The notes under the pieces were generated by a model. The model was given only the letters and a program-made list of their open reading frames with translations. It ran no database searches and was not told where the DNA came from. Positions 45,363 through 54,926 of a DNA stretch of 64,000 nt are shown one piece after another. The position numbers were made by a program, and so were the translations under genes. The stretch lies in assembly GCF_005048855.1 (NCBI RefSeq), contig NZ_SUME01000004.1:248001-312000 (forward strand), given 5' to 3'. The stretch's first letter is position 1, and the number at the start of each line of letters is the position of its first letter. This DNA is from Sphingobacterium olei. Lineage in GTDB: Bacteria > Bacteroidota > Bacteroidia > Sphingobacteriales > Sphingobacteriaceae.

Positions 45363-46835
45363 ATGAAAAGTCGGTTACCTATGTTGTATAGACTTTCATT
45401 TATTTTCATTGTGTTTTTTGCAGCTTCCTGTAGTGATGATGCTCCTATAGATGAACTAACTGAAGATCTTTATACCGTTAATTTTACCATTGATGGTTTT
45501 GCTACTACACCAAACCCAATGAAGAGTGGTGTCGGTCAGATTAAAAAATTAGCTTCTAATGGTCCATCAGGTACATCTACTGATACAGAAGGTAATTTAT
45601 ATTTTTGGTCATTTAATAGCGAAAGCCTAGATCCGGACATCCGTATAGCCGGAGGCGGTTCTCCTAGTATTACTTATAATAGTGGTATTGTGCCTAGTAA
45701 TTTCGTGAACTCGACGTTTGCCAACGAGAGCTATGTTGCTGGTAAAGCTCTGAGTATAAGCAGTGGACGCGAACTGTTTATTAAGCTGCCTATAAAGCTG
45801 GCGACCTCTATTACGAGCTTTGGATTGGATATGGGTAGCACAGATACCGGACCTAAAGATTTTGAATTGTATTACAGTTCGGACGAAGGAACTAGTTATG
45901 AGCCAATAGAGCTAATTAATCAATTCGGTTCTTTATCAGCTAGCGCGAAGAATTCGTTTGTCTACGATCTTAGAGATAAAAATATTTCTGGTTCTTTCCT
46001 GTTATTTAAATTTGTTTTTAAGGCTGGAGAGCGAGGAATGAACTTACCGGATTATGGTGCCACCGGTGGTACCTTCCGTATCGATAATGTATACCTAAAG
46101 GGCACAGCAGAATCTATCTCTGGGCATATGCTTAAAAAACTGCACTACAATATTTTTCATCAGGACAAAAACGAAATCGTGTATAGTGGGGAGGTAGATT
46201 ACGAGGACAATACCGATATACAAGTGCAATTGCCTTTAGGAAAATACTATGTATGTTTTGTGTCGAATGCTTCAAAGCAAGATTTATTGCTTCCATCAGA
46301 TCCTTTGTGGAAAAGTTTCTATGTCAGTAATCGGTTTTCGAATTATGAAGCAGAAATTTTTGGCTACAGCACTGAACTCGATGTCAGCGAGGATGTACAA
46401 CTGAATGTGGAGCTCATGAGATGGTACAGTCAGATCAAATTTGAATTTTCCGATCCGATAGGCTTATCAAAAGTGAAACGAATCCGAGTGAGTCAGGAAC
46501 ATGAACCGTTTTTCTTTTCGCCATTTGTAGCAGATCTCAGTAACCCGGTGTTGGATCAAACTGATATTGATCTGGGTATTGACGATCTTTCGACCAACAA
46601 ACAAATCGTGTTTCATCAATTCCTAGGAAGCTTAAATGATTTAAAGGCTATATCGTATAAATTGGAGGTATTTGACGAAAACAATTTATTGCGGACGTTT
46701 ATCGTGAACAGTACATTGAAGAATAATATGCAGCTTGTTTTTCGGGGAGAACTATTAAAGGATGTGCCGCAATCCCAAGGATTCGCGATTACAAGAAATG
46801 AAAATTGGGGAGATAATAGGGAAGAAAACTTTTAG
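45363..46835 (+). CDS. Putative surface lipoprotein with beta-sandwich domains
   Basis: This 490-residue protein has a lipoprotein signal (lipobox AAS-C near residue 23) with SDDAP after the cysteine, an acidic start compatible with surface export in Bacteroidota. Residues about 40-250 look like a jelly-roll carbohydrate-binding module (LPIKLATSITSFGLDMGS, FELYYSSDEG, FRIDNVYLKG). Residues 255-480 have fimbrillin/Mfa2-like beta repeats (LPLGKYYVCFVSN). I do not recognise a family. The position 112 bp after GH95 suggests a glycan-binding partner, but this is inference. Confidence 0.65.
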   Translation: MKSRLPMLYRLSFIFIVFFAASCSDDAPIDELTEDLYTVNFTIDGFATTPNPMKSGVGQIKKLASNGPSGTSTDTEGNLYFWSFNSESLDPDIRIAGGGSPSITYNSGIVPSNFVNSTFANESYVAGKALSISSGRELFIKLPIKLATSITSFGLDMGSTDTGPKDFELYYSSDEGTSYEPIELINQFGSLSASAKNSFVYDLRDKNISGSFLLFKFVFKAGERGMNLPDYGATGGTFRIDNVYLKGTAESISGHMLKKLHYNIFHQDKNEIVYSGEVDYEDNTDIQVQLPLGKYYVCFVSNASKQDLLLPSDPLWKSFYVSNRFSNYEAEIFGYSTELDVSEDVQLNVELMRWYSQIKFEFSDPIGLSKVKRIRVSQEHEPFFFSPFVADLSNPVLDQTDIDLGIDDLSTNKQIVFHQFLGSLNDLKAISYKLEVFDENNLLRTFIVNSTLKNNMQLVFRGELLKDVPQSQGFAITRNENWGDNREENF

Positions 46836-46898
46836 ATAAAGTATGGGGTTATCTCCTACATTTGCCCATGACAAACATAGGAGACGCCCTCATCAATA

Positions 46899-49800
46899 CT
46901 ATTTTCCTTTCCCTCTTATGGCATTAATGATTCCTTCTAGATTGTCATTAAATTCCAGTAGTTGTGCAAAGACTTTGTCATCTTTACCTAACCCGCCGTG
47001 TTTGTTGTTTTTTCGAAATATTTCTTTTATTTCTTCCCAACGTTTTTGTTCTTCGGGCTTGATTAATCTAGCCAATTCTTTTAATTTAAGTAAATTACTT
47101 TCTGTGTCTGCCGTCAATGTTTGGGACTCACTTTCGTAGTGGGCCAAGATGAGGTCATCAATTTCTTTCTTATTCATCATTGGGACGACCGAAGTGACAA
47201 GCTTATTCATATTCCGATAGGAACCCTGCATTTTAAAAGATGGTTCCGTACGATAAACATCTTGCATAGCCGCACTTTGGATATAATTTTTGTTAACATT
47301 GACGACCACATTGCGAATCGTCAGGATGTGTTTCAATACAGCTATGAAATCATCCACTTCTTGCTTTAGGTAATTTCCTTCCAGATCTGGTAATTGTTCT
47401 ATCCCGGATTGTACGACTTCAATCAACGCATAAAAATCTCTAAATGATTTGCTGGCAATTTTTTCCAAATATGGATTTTCTATTGCTGCATTTTCGATCA
47501 AGCTCAGGTTAAACAGGTGCTCTGTATCTCCGATTACATCTCCGAGGTTATACACGTCAGCACGATTTGCCAACATATCCGGTATTTGAAATTTGGAACC
47601 GCTTTCGGTATATGGATTACCTGCCATTACAATGCAAAAGCGTTTTCCGCGCAAATCATAAGTTTTGCTTTCACCTGCGAAAATGCCATCCATTTTACGT
47701 TGACCATCGGCTAAAGAAATAAATTTCTGTAAGAATTCCGTGTTGAGGTGTTGGATGTCGTCGAGATATAACATCACATTGTCTGCCATTTCAAATGCCA
47801 GATTTATTTTTTTTAATTCTTCCCGTTCACCCGAGGTTTTGGCTTCAATGGGATCTATTGAGGTAATGGAGTGTCCGATTGTAGGCCCGTTGATTTTAAC
47901 AAAATGTAGGCCCATGGTTTTTGCTAAGTATTCCATCAACGTAGTTTTACCGTATCCTGGTGGGGAGATCAATAACAACATACCCATTCTGGCGGTTCTC
48001 TTGTTATCGCCGGCTGCTCCCAGCTGCTTCGCTAAATTATTGCCGATTAATGGGAAATATACTTCGTTGATCAATTTGTTGCGAACAAATGACGTTAAGA
48101 CTTTGGGCTCGAATTCATGAATTTTAAGCTCTTTCTCATATCCCTTGCTCAGTTGTTCTTTTACCTGCACAAAATCCTCAAAGCGCGGTACGTTGATGTT
48201 GGTAAAATAGGCTAATCGCCGCACAAAATCGTGGTAATTAATGTGTAAATGTCCGTTATTTAATAGCGAATGATTTCCTTTTAATCCTTCTATATCCGCT
48301 TCATCTTTGCCGAAGATTAATTCATAATCATCTTTTGGAAATAATAAAGCCGCTGCGGTTTCTTCAATATACTTACGATATATTTCGGACTTCACGTTTT
48401 CATCGATAAAAGAGTCTAGCCAGTTTAATATTAAATAGAATCGGTCTTCCAGCGCATATTGCTCGTTTTCTAAATCAGATTGAAAATCTTTTAACGATTT
48501 TTTATTTTCCAATAAACGGAGAAAATCTTGTTTCAATTGATCTGCACTTTCGCTGAAGACCAGTCTGCCGTATTTGGTAAAGGCCTGGAAAAGATACGTA
48601 GCAACGGTTTCCGCCTGAATACTGCTCAAGTCAAGACCAGTTTTCCAAGTATTAAACTGGCTAACGATTTGGTCAACTATCGATTTATAATGTTTCGAAT
48701 GCGGGAATGCCTTCAGCACCGCGTGCGATGAATACATAAGTGCATTGAGTCTTTTACGCTGATCTTCGGGAAGGGAATGCCAAAATAGTTGTGCGATAGC
48801 ACGTAAATGGGCATCGTAGCGCAGTAAGTCTAATTTTTCGTCTAATTGCTGAAGGCTTTTATAAATGTGTAGCGCATCAAAATTGTGGACACCTTTTACA
48901 TAGCTTTCACTGTAATTCTGCTCTACATTTTGTGTAATAAATTGTTCTGCATCGAAATTTTTTTGTTGTTGAGAAGCTATAAAGGTCTTGTATGCTAAGT
49001 ATTCTGCGCGATAAACTTCTGTGTTTTCGGAAACCAGTTCTTGTTCCCAAATATCTTTGTATGCTGTGATCTTGCTGTCCGCTACTTTTTGGTAAAAGCT
49101 TGTACCCGTTAAGTGGTAGTACAATTCGTCATTACGGCGCAATAGAGTTAAACTTAAGGATTGGTTGTTGACCGCAAATTTATGTTTTCCTAATGCAATG
49201 ATGTTTTCTCCATCAACGTATAATTCTGTTTTGTCGCGTAAGACACGTAAGGCATCTTCTTGGGATTTTTTGAGCTGGTTTTCTAAATTTTCCGCTTTTG
49301 AGACATCATCCAATGTTTTGAGTTCGCCCACCAGTTGGCGGACTTTGTCAATCATTAAATCGGATGCGTAAAAGCTCAATATTTCTTCTCGTGATGCTAA
49401 GGTTTTGGATTTGTTCTCGATGTTTTTTAGTACACGTAGTCCGATTTGCTCCAAAGAAGATGTACGTTTGTTTTTCTGTTCAACGATTTGTTCGCGGCGT
49501 GAATTAAAGGCTTTAATGACCTCATCCCGTTTGTCCGCAACTTTTAGCGCAAAATCGTCAAACTCGGAAAATTTGCTTTCTATTTCCTCTAGGTGGACAA
49601 CAATTTTAGTGTAATATTCTTCAACTTTTTCGGTAGAGGTTGACAGCTCCAGGTAATTTGTTACAGATTGCTCCAGCAGCGTCAATTGTGCAGAGAATTC
49701 GGCAACAGCCTCTTTACTTTTTAAACTGTTTAATTTTCGGGTTAGTTGTGCACGTACCTCGTTCAATGAGGAAAAAATAACCGATATTTTCTCAATTATT

Positions 49801-51743
49801 TTAGTGGTCTGTGTTGCATCATCGATTTTTAAGCTGTTTAGAATGTCGATCAGCAATTCTAATTCTCCTGAAATACCGGAGTTTGCTTCTTCAATTGTCC
49901 TGGCGTCGAAGACTTTGTTGATTTCTTCGACTTTTCCTTTTTGATCTGACACCTTTTGTTCATATGGAACCAATGCTTCGTCGCGCAGTAAGAATTCCAC
50001 AGTCTTTGTAGATAGGGAAGATGTGATTCCACTTAATTTTTCCAGTAGCATGTCCACGCGTGGGATATCCACGTACTTGATGTTCTTCAGGTCGATCACC
50101 TCGCCTTGTAAACGACGCGCGTCGGCTAACTGATGTACCAATTGATCCAGTGCGTTGACGACAGTACTGTTGACTTTAAAAGTAAGGTTTTCTAGTTTTT
50201 CTTCTGTTGCGTGTAGCAATTCTTCGGCATGCTTTCGCTGCGCCTGTACTTTTACAAATTCATCGATAGCGGTGTTGGCTACTTCTTGAATTTGGATCAG
50301 AGGTTGTCCTAAATTTTTAAGTGGCTCATCTTTTATCCAAAAATAAGAGTCAAGTAGCGACGTTGTTTTCTTGAGTATATCCTCATACAAACCCTCGTAT
50401 GAATCTTCTTTGTTTATAAGTTGAATAACTTCCTGGGATTCCGCCATGGCCTGGACAATTTGTTTATTGCCCACTTTATATAACGGATCTTCTTTTCGGT
50501 CTTCATTTTCTTGTAAAACCGCCATATAAGGTGTCTCCCAAATCTGTACCTGATGGTGACGAGTGGCTTCGGCATCTGTTCGGAAATAGATGAGACTTCC
50601 GTCTTTGAAAATGGTATATCCATTGCAGACAATTGGTGTTTCTACCGCCTGTTGAATGATATTGTACGACATTAAAATATACGTATTGGTGCTCCGTTGC
50701 GTAAAAATGTAGAGATAGTCTTCACCATTAGGTGAAGCGATTTTTCGAAGAAAGGATACATTGTCTAACTTGGCATCGAAGATCTTATGCGTTCCGTTTT
50801 GAAGGTAATATCCATTTGAAAAGATAATACCTTGGTTATCCGGAAGCAAAATAGCAGATTCATTTAGAGAAGACAGGTTAATGACTTCTTTCGTTCGGAC
50901 ATTAAATACATAGGCTCTAAATTCTTCCTGATAAGGTTTAATGCGGATCGCGATCAGGTTTCCTAAATCAGCATAATAATACTCAGCATCATCAAGCTGC
51001 TGATCAAGATTACTTACCTTTTCTACGTAAATGCCTTTTCCTGAATCGGTATTGTCTTCTATTTTGAATGTAATATTTCCGTGTAACGCCTCGATAAAAA
51101 CTTTGTCTAAAATGGACATGTGGGGAAATTTCCCCAGTCTACGGTCGTCTAGTGTTGTTTTTATCCAGTCAAATTCGAACTGAGGAGATAGTTTGACTTC
51201 GTGGATACTGCGGTCGTCCTGATAATGTAGTTTACGGTCTTTGATTAGCCATTTGAATGCTTTGAGATCTTCCGGATTCTTGCTGGTCTGGAAAATCATG
51301 TACAGGTAATTCTCTGTACGACGGAACTTTGAAAAGATGGAATCGCGGTAGTACTTGTATAAATTTTGGTAGTCAGTAATGAAATTTGTGTCATTGATCA
51401 AATCCAGCGACTGTGGAATAAATTGATCATTTTCAAAAGTATAAATGCTGAAAACATCATCTAATTTTATCTCGTTCCGTAATCCAAAATGTACATTGTA
51501 ACCGAAGATGCACAACTTGTCGAGTGCTACGATGCCGCGTGCTTCACAGTTGTTTTCCGTAGTAATGCGCTGATTGGCTTTCAGCACAAAGCTCGTAGAA
51601 TTGAACACCTCTTTACGCGCTTCGTTGAGGAGCTTTAACCGATTTGACAGGTCTTCTTTTTGTGTAAGAAGACGTTTTCTGATAATTTCGTAAGAACCTG
51701 AATCCAGCGTATCTGTACTTTTAATTTCCTTTTTTTGTAGCAT
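46899..51743 (-). CDS. Large DUF3686 AAA+ ATPase of flotillin/PspA operon
   Basis: This 1614-residue protein is among the largest in the window. The N-terminal 420 residues form a beta-rich region, followed by a long coiled-coil/helical section (about 420-1150) and a C-terminal AAA+ domain (about 1220-1450). Walker A is SPPGYGKTT with K1266, Walker B is MLYLDDIQ with D1328-D1329, and AGNPYTESG suggests sensor 1. This matches DUF3686-type proteins often annotated as DNA repair ATPases, a name without strong evidence. It is last in an operon with flotillin, YqiJ-like and PspA genes, which points to membrane work rather than DNA repair. A 149 bp gap with a palindromic repeat separates it from flotillin. 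Confidence 0.82.
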   Translation of the reverse strand: MLQKKEIKSTDTLDSGSYEIIRKRLLTQKEDLSNRLKLLNEARKEVFNSTSFVLKANQRITTENNCEARGIVALDKLCIFGYNVHFGLRNEIKLDDVFSIYTFENDQFIPQSLDLINDTNFITDYQNLYKYYRDSIFSKFRRTENYLYMIFQTSKNPEDLKAFKWLIKDRKLHYQDDRSIHEVKLSPQFEFDWIKTTLDDRRLGKFPHMSILDKVFIEALHGNITFKIEDNTDSGKGIYVEKVSNLDQQLDDAEYYYADLGNLIAIRIKPYQEEFRAYVFNVRTKEVINLSSLNESAILLPDNQGIIFSNGYYLQNGTHKIFDAKLDNVSFLRKIASPNGEDYLYIFTQRSTNTYILMSYNIIQQAVETPIVCNGYTIFKDGSLIYFRTDAEATRHHQVQIWETPYMAVLQENEDRKEDPLYKVGNKQIVQAMAESQEVIQLINKEDSYEGLYEDILKKTTSLLDSYFWIKDEPLKNLGQPLIQIQEVANTAIDEFVKVQAQRKHAEELLHATEEKLENLTFKVNSTVVNALDQLVHQLADARRLQGEVIDLKNIKYVDIPRVDMLLEKLSGITSSLSTKTVEFLLRDEALVPYEQKVSDQKGKVEEINKVFDARTIEEANSGISGELELLIDILNSLKIDDATQTTKIIEKISVIFSSLNEVRAQLTRKLNSLKSKEAVAEFSAQLTLLEQSVTNYLELSTSTEKVEEYYTKIVVHLEEIESKFSEFDDFALKVADKRDEVIKAFNSRREQIVEQKNKRTSSLEQIGLRVLKNIENKSKTLASREEILSFYASDLMIDKVRQLVGELKTLDDVSKAENLENQLKKSQEDALRVLRDKTELYVDGENIIALGKHKFAVNNQSLSLTLLRRNDELYYHLTGTSFYQKVADSKITAYKDIWEQELVSENTEVYRAEYLAYKTFIASQQQKNFDAEQFITQNVEQNYSESYVKGVHNFDALHIYKSLQQLDEKLDLLRYDAHLRAIAQLFWHSLPEDQRKRLNALMYSSHAVLKAFPHSKHYKSIVDQIVSQFNTWKTGLDLSSIQAETVATYLFQAFTKYGRLVFSESADQLKQDFLRLLENKKSLKDFQSDLENEQYALEDRFYLILNWLDSFIDENVKSEIYRKYIEETAAALLFPKDDYELIFGKDEADIEGLKGNHSLLNNGHLHINYHDFVRRLAYFTNINVPRFEDFVQVKEQLSKGYEKELKIHEFEPKVLTSFVRNKLINEVYFPLIGNNLAKQLGAAGDNKRTARMGMLLLISPPGYGKTTLMEYLAKTMGLHFVKINGPTIGHSITSIDPIEAKTSGEREELKKINLAFEMADNVMLYLDDIQHLNTEFLQKFISLADGQRKMDGIFAGESKTYDLRGKRFCIVMAGNPYTESGSKFQIPDMLANRADVYNLGDVIGDTEHLFNLSLIENAAIENPYLEKIASKSFRDFYALIEVVQSGIEQLPDLEGNYLKQEVDDFIAVLKHILTIRNVVVNVNKNYIQSAAMQDVYRTEPSFKMQGSYRNMNKLVTSVVPMMNKKEIDDLILAHYESESQTLTADTESNLLKLKELARLIKPEEQKRWEEIKEIFRKNNKHGGLGKDDKVFAQLLEFNDNLEGIINAIRGKGK

Positions 51744-51785
51744 ATAAATAGGTAGCCCTCCGGGGACAACGTTAATTCCTGAACT

Positions 51786-51893
51786 ATAATCTTATTGAGA
51801 AACTCGTTCCATCCCGCAATGACGACAAACGCATTCGCCATTGCGAGGGGAACGAAACTAGCCCGTTTAGGCAGGCTTTATCAATGGGATTAT
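51786..51893. repeat. Palindromic CATTGCGAGG-type repeat element inside operon
   Basis: The core arms are CTCGTTCCATCCCGCAATG (from 51803) and CATTGCGAGGGGAACGAA (to 51856), nearly complementary, around an 11 nt loop at 51825-51835. Outer arms ATAATC/GATTAT (51786-51791 and 51888-51893) with flanking partial pairing extend it to 108 bp. The CATTGCGAGG motif is typical of interspersed palindromic units seen in many bacteria. It touches the flotillin stop codon, so a transcript would fold into a long hairpin between flotillin and the ATPase. Confidence 0.6.
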
Positions 51894-54007
51894 TATAATT
51901 TCTTATTCGAAATGCCCAAATTCTTAGCAAGGCCAAACAAGGAATTGATAAACCCAGTGTCTCCACTGTCGTCTGCTTCTTTGGCCGCCTGTTGCAATTT
52001 GATCAGCGCGGCTGAAACCGTAAGGTTCTTAATGTCATTGGATGAAATTCCGTATTTGTCAGCTAAGCTGCGAACTTTTTCAGCTAAATCACCTTTTCCG
52101 TCAGGACCTAATAAAGAGTCTTTAATGTCCAATGCATGTTGTGAATTATTAATCAGGTGATCGAAACCTTTCGAGTTCGAAACCTGGCGAACAATATTTT
52201 CGAAGAACATCGTTTCACCACCCACGATATCAATCTTCGCAGATTTTAGAGCTTCCGATAATACACTTGATTGAGCTGCTGCAATATCTTTTTGGATATG
52301 AATATGAGCGAGTTCAATATCACGTTCCTTTTGTAATTGTAACTTGAATTCTTCGTGTTCTTTTCCGATACCATCCAATTTCTTCATGGCTTCCGCTTTC
52401 TCTTCTATACCTCTAGCTTCTGCTAAAGCTTTTTCACGAACAATTTCCGCTTCCATCAAACCTTCCTTGCGCATAGCATCTGCTTTTTTCTCGATGATAT
52501 TTGCTTCTGCAGCACCTTGGATTTGGACGGCTTCTGCTTTTGCGATCATTACTTCTGCTTCTGATAAACCTAATGCTGCGTCTTCTTTCGCCTGTGCTTC
52601 AGCTATGATTTTCCGGGCTTCAGCGTCTCTCGCGGAAGCTTCTTTCTTAGCGTCAGCTTCTATGAGCACCTCCTGTGCTTTCTTCTCCGCTATTTTAAGC
52701 GATGCATCGGCATCAATTATTTTTTTCTCTGCCTCTTGTTCTGCCGCAATTTTAGCTGCTTCTGCTGCCTTTACCGTAGCAATTAATTTTTCTTCCGCTT
52801 CTTGTGAGGCTGCTATCACACCTGCCTGTTTGATACGTTCTACTTCGCGGAAAACTTCCAGATCTTTTACACTTTGTTGCTCTTCAATAACCCCTTTTTC
52901 TAGCTGTACACGCTCTTTGATCACCCCTTGAATATTCTTTTTCTCGGTTTCAATAGATCGTTCTCTATCGATTTGGGCGAGCGTCACAATACGTTCGCGT
53001 TCAGTTTGTTCCAATGCCCTGTCTTTTTCCACACGTTCTGTCTCGACTGCATCTGTACGCAGTTTGTTTTTTTCAGCAATAATGATCTGACGTAATTTAT
53101 TTTCTTCTTGGATAGCTAAAGACTCTTCAGTAGAAATGCGAACGGTTTCTGATTTTAAACGTTCTTCTTCACGAACTTTCGTTATCTCGGCGTCTTCGCG
53201 GGCTTTAATGTTATCTATTTCGCGACGTTGCTTTTCTTCTTTTTCTGCTAATTGACGCTCCAGTTCTAAAATAGCCTCACGCGCTTCTACATTCTGCTTT
53301 TTGATTACTTTTTCCTCTTCGCGACGGATGAAATTGGCGTTCATATTTTGTTTCGCCGTGAGTTCCGTGATTTTTTTGATACCCTCTGAATCCAATATGT
53401 TCTCGATGCTTAAGAACTTAAGTTCAGTTTGTTCCAAATAATCTATTGCACAGTCATCTAGAATATATCCATTCAAGTCTGTGCCGATGATATTGAGGAT
53501 TTCATCACGAAATTCACGTCTTGCTTCGTACAATTCGATAAAATCGAATTTTTTGCCAACTGTTTTCAGAGCTTCCGAAAATTTGGCCTCAAAGATATTC
53601 TTTAATGTTTCGGGTTCACTCGCGCGATCACAGCCCAGATTTTGTGCTACATTGATGACATCGTCAACTGATTTGTTTACGCGAACAAAGAAAGCTACTT
53701 TGATATCTGCACGAATGTTGTCTTTACAAATTAAACCGTCACCTTGCATGCGGGCGATTTCGATTTTTTTAATGGAAATATCCATGATTTCCATTTTATG
53801 AAATACCGGAATCACGTACATACCTTTATTGAAGGCTACTTTTGACCCGCCTACACCGGTACGTACAATTGATTTACCTTGAGGAATTTTCTTGTAAAAC
53901 ATACTTAATACAATGAAGAAGGCTACGATAATAAAGATGATAGCGCCTATTCCTATCAAGACGACTCCAGTGATGCCATCTACGAATAATAATGTGTTAC
54001 TTGCCAT
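51893..54007 (-). CDS. Flotillin family protein (SPFH/band 7, YqiK-like)
   Basis: This 704-residue protein has one N-terminal transmembrane helix (about 10-36, GVVLIGIGAIIFIIVAFFIV), an SPFH/band 7 domain (40-210, including VRTGVGGSKVAF and LEQTELKFL) and a very long Glu/Ala/Lys-rich coiled coil (220-560) with repeated AEAKK/AEKKA heptads, then a short C-terminal domain. Flotillins assemble membrane microdomains and bind partners through the coiled coil. It starts 21 bp after the YqiJ-like gene, the usual partner in E. coli YqiJK. Confidence 0.92.
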   Translation of the reverse strand: MASNTLLFVDGITGVVLIGIGAIIFIIVAFFIVLSMFYKKIPQGKSIVRTGVGGSKVAFNKGMYVIPVFHKMEIMDISIKKIEIARMQGDGLICKDNIRADIKVAFFVRVNKSVDDVINVAQNLGCDRASEPETLKNIFEAKFSEALKTVGKKFDFIELYEARREFRDEILNIIGTDLNGYILDDCAIDYLEQTELKFLSIENILDSEGIKKITELTAKQNMNANFIRREEEKVIKKQNVEAREAILELERQLAEKEEKQRREIDNIKAREDAEITKVREEERLKSETVRISTEESLAIQEENKLRQIIIAEKNKLRTDAVETERVEKDRALEQTERERIVTLAQIDRERSIETEKKNIQGVIKERVQLEKGVIEEQQSVKDLEVFREVERIKQAGVIAASQEAEEKLIATVKAAEAAKIAAEQEAEKKIIDADASLKIAEKKAQEVLIEADAKKEASARDAEARKIIAEAQAKEDAALGLSEAEVMIAKAEAVQIQGAAEANIIEKKADAMRKEGLMEAEIVREKALAEARGIEEKAEAMKKLDGIGKEHEEFKLQLQKERDIELAHIHIQKDIAAAQSSVLSEALKSAKIDIVGGETMFFENIVRQVSNSKGFDHLINNSQHALDIKDSLLGPDGKGDLAEKVRSLADKYGISSNDIKNLTVSAALIKLQQAAKEADDSGDTGFINSLFGLAKNLGISNKKL

Positions 54008-54028
54008 TTAGTTGATATGATTTAGTGG

Positions 54029-54712
54029 TTAAATGTTGTTTAAGTTTATATCCTTTGTTACGTAATAGTATTTTTTGTCTTGTGTCTCATCGATCACGAT
54101 GATGTCGTCTCCATAATTTATTGTTTCACCATCTCTACTTTTCACATTAAGCCGGATAACGTCCTTATCAATGATGAATTCTGCCGAACCTACGCTTTCT
54201 CCTTGTATAGTAGACCGCATTCTACCTGTTCTTCCTAAAAAGTCAAGTGCCTCTTCTCCTAAATAACCGACATTTTTATAGAGTTTAACAACCGGAATGG
54301 TAACATAATGCATTAAAAAATAGGTCAATAGGAATATGGGAAGAAGTACAAAAACAGATTTCCATCCATAAGAAGAGAGATTAAATACGAAGGTAGATGC
54401 TATCGTTATCATCCAGCCGATAAATTTGAATAATGTCACGATTACCATCAGTGGTGCTTTGCCAATATTTATAAAATCCATAGCTTTAGATAAAAAGGAT
54501 GGCTGCGCGTCAGCTTCGGCATCCAAATCATCCGGTGCATCAATATCTTGTATATCCGCACCGTCAAAATCGATGTCAATGTTAGCATCTCCAAAATCAA
54601 ATCCATCGCCCAAAAACATAGTAAGAAGCCAGTACAGTAAAGATAGGCCAGTCAGGACCGTCATTATTGCATTTGGTAGTGGATTAAATAGTAGGTTTAA
54701 AATTTCAGCCAT
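54029..54712 (-). CDS. OB-fold membrane protein, YqiJ/NfeD-like flotillin partner
   Basis: The frame extends to 54796 through the preceding small gene; the ATG at 54710-54712 (MAEILNLLFNPL) is chosen and gives 227 residues. One helix (about 5-30) is followed by a strikingly acidic loop (about 35-65, DIDFDGADIQDIDAPDDLD), two more helices (75-130) and a C-terminal beta-barrel (150-225) with LDFLGRTGRMRS and LNVKSRDGE, like the OB domain of NfeD/YqiJ. Such proteins are found next to flotillin genes. It lies 21 bp upstream of the flotillin gene. Confidence 0.82.
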   Translation of the reverse strand: MAEILNLLFNPLPNAIMTVLTGLSLLYWLLTMFLGDGFDFGDANIDIDFDGADIQDIDAPDDLDAEADAQPSFLSKAMDFINIGKAPLMVIVTLFKFIGWMITIASTFVFNLSSYGWKSVFVLLPIFLLTYFLMHYVTIPVVKLYKNVGYLGEEALDFLGRTGRMRSTIQGESVGSAEFIIDKDVIRLNVKSRDGETINYGDDIIVIDETQDKKYYYVTKDINLNNI

Positions 54713-54731
54713 CGTATAGGTTTTTAATTTG

Positions 54732-54926
54732 TTATCGTTCTCTTTTGAAGGTATATAGCAATGCATATGTCCCCCCTGCTGAGGTAGTGCTTTCAATAGC
54801 TACAAGTTCCCAAGCCTCTCTACCCATTATATTTAGTTCTTCGTCAATTCGGTCGGTTTCAAAGCCGCTTTTTGTCCAACTGAACTTGGCGTCAATCTTG
54901 ATCGTTTTGTATTCAAATGTTTTCAT
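54732..54926 (-). CDS. DUF4177-like small protein
   Basis: This 64-residue protein (ATG at 54924-54926) reads MKTFEYKTIKID, then DEELNIMGREAWELVAIES and TYALLYTFKRE, the pattern of DUF4177-type microproteins (beta-alpha-beta with a conserved GxxGWEL-like turn). It overlaps the PspA stop by 14 bp and precedes the YqiJ-like start by 19 bp, so it is a genuine operon member. Its function is unknown. Confidence 0.75.
   Translation of the reverse strand: MKTFEYKTIKIDAKFSWTKSGFETDRIDEELNIMGREAWELVAIESTTSAGGTYALLYTFKRER

Noticed and set aside
52344..52931. 195-residue rightward frame rich in Ser/Ala/Phe
   Set aside because: It is the antisense shadow of the flotillin coiled coil; the low-complexity composition follows from the Glu/Ala repeats of the real gene.
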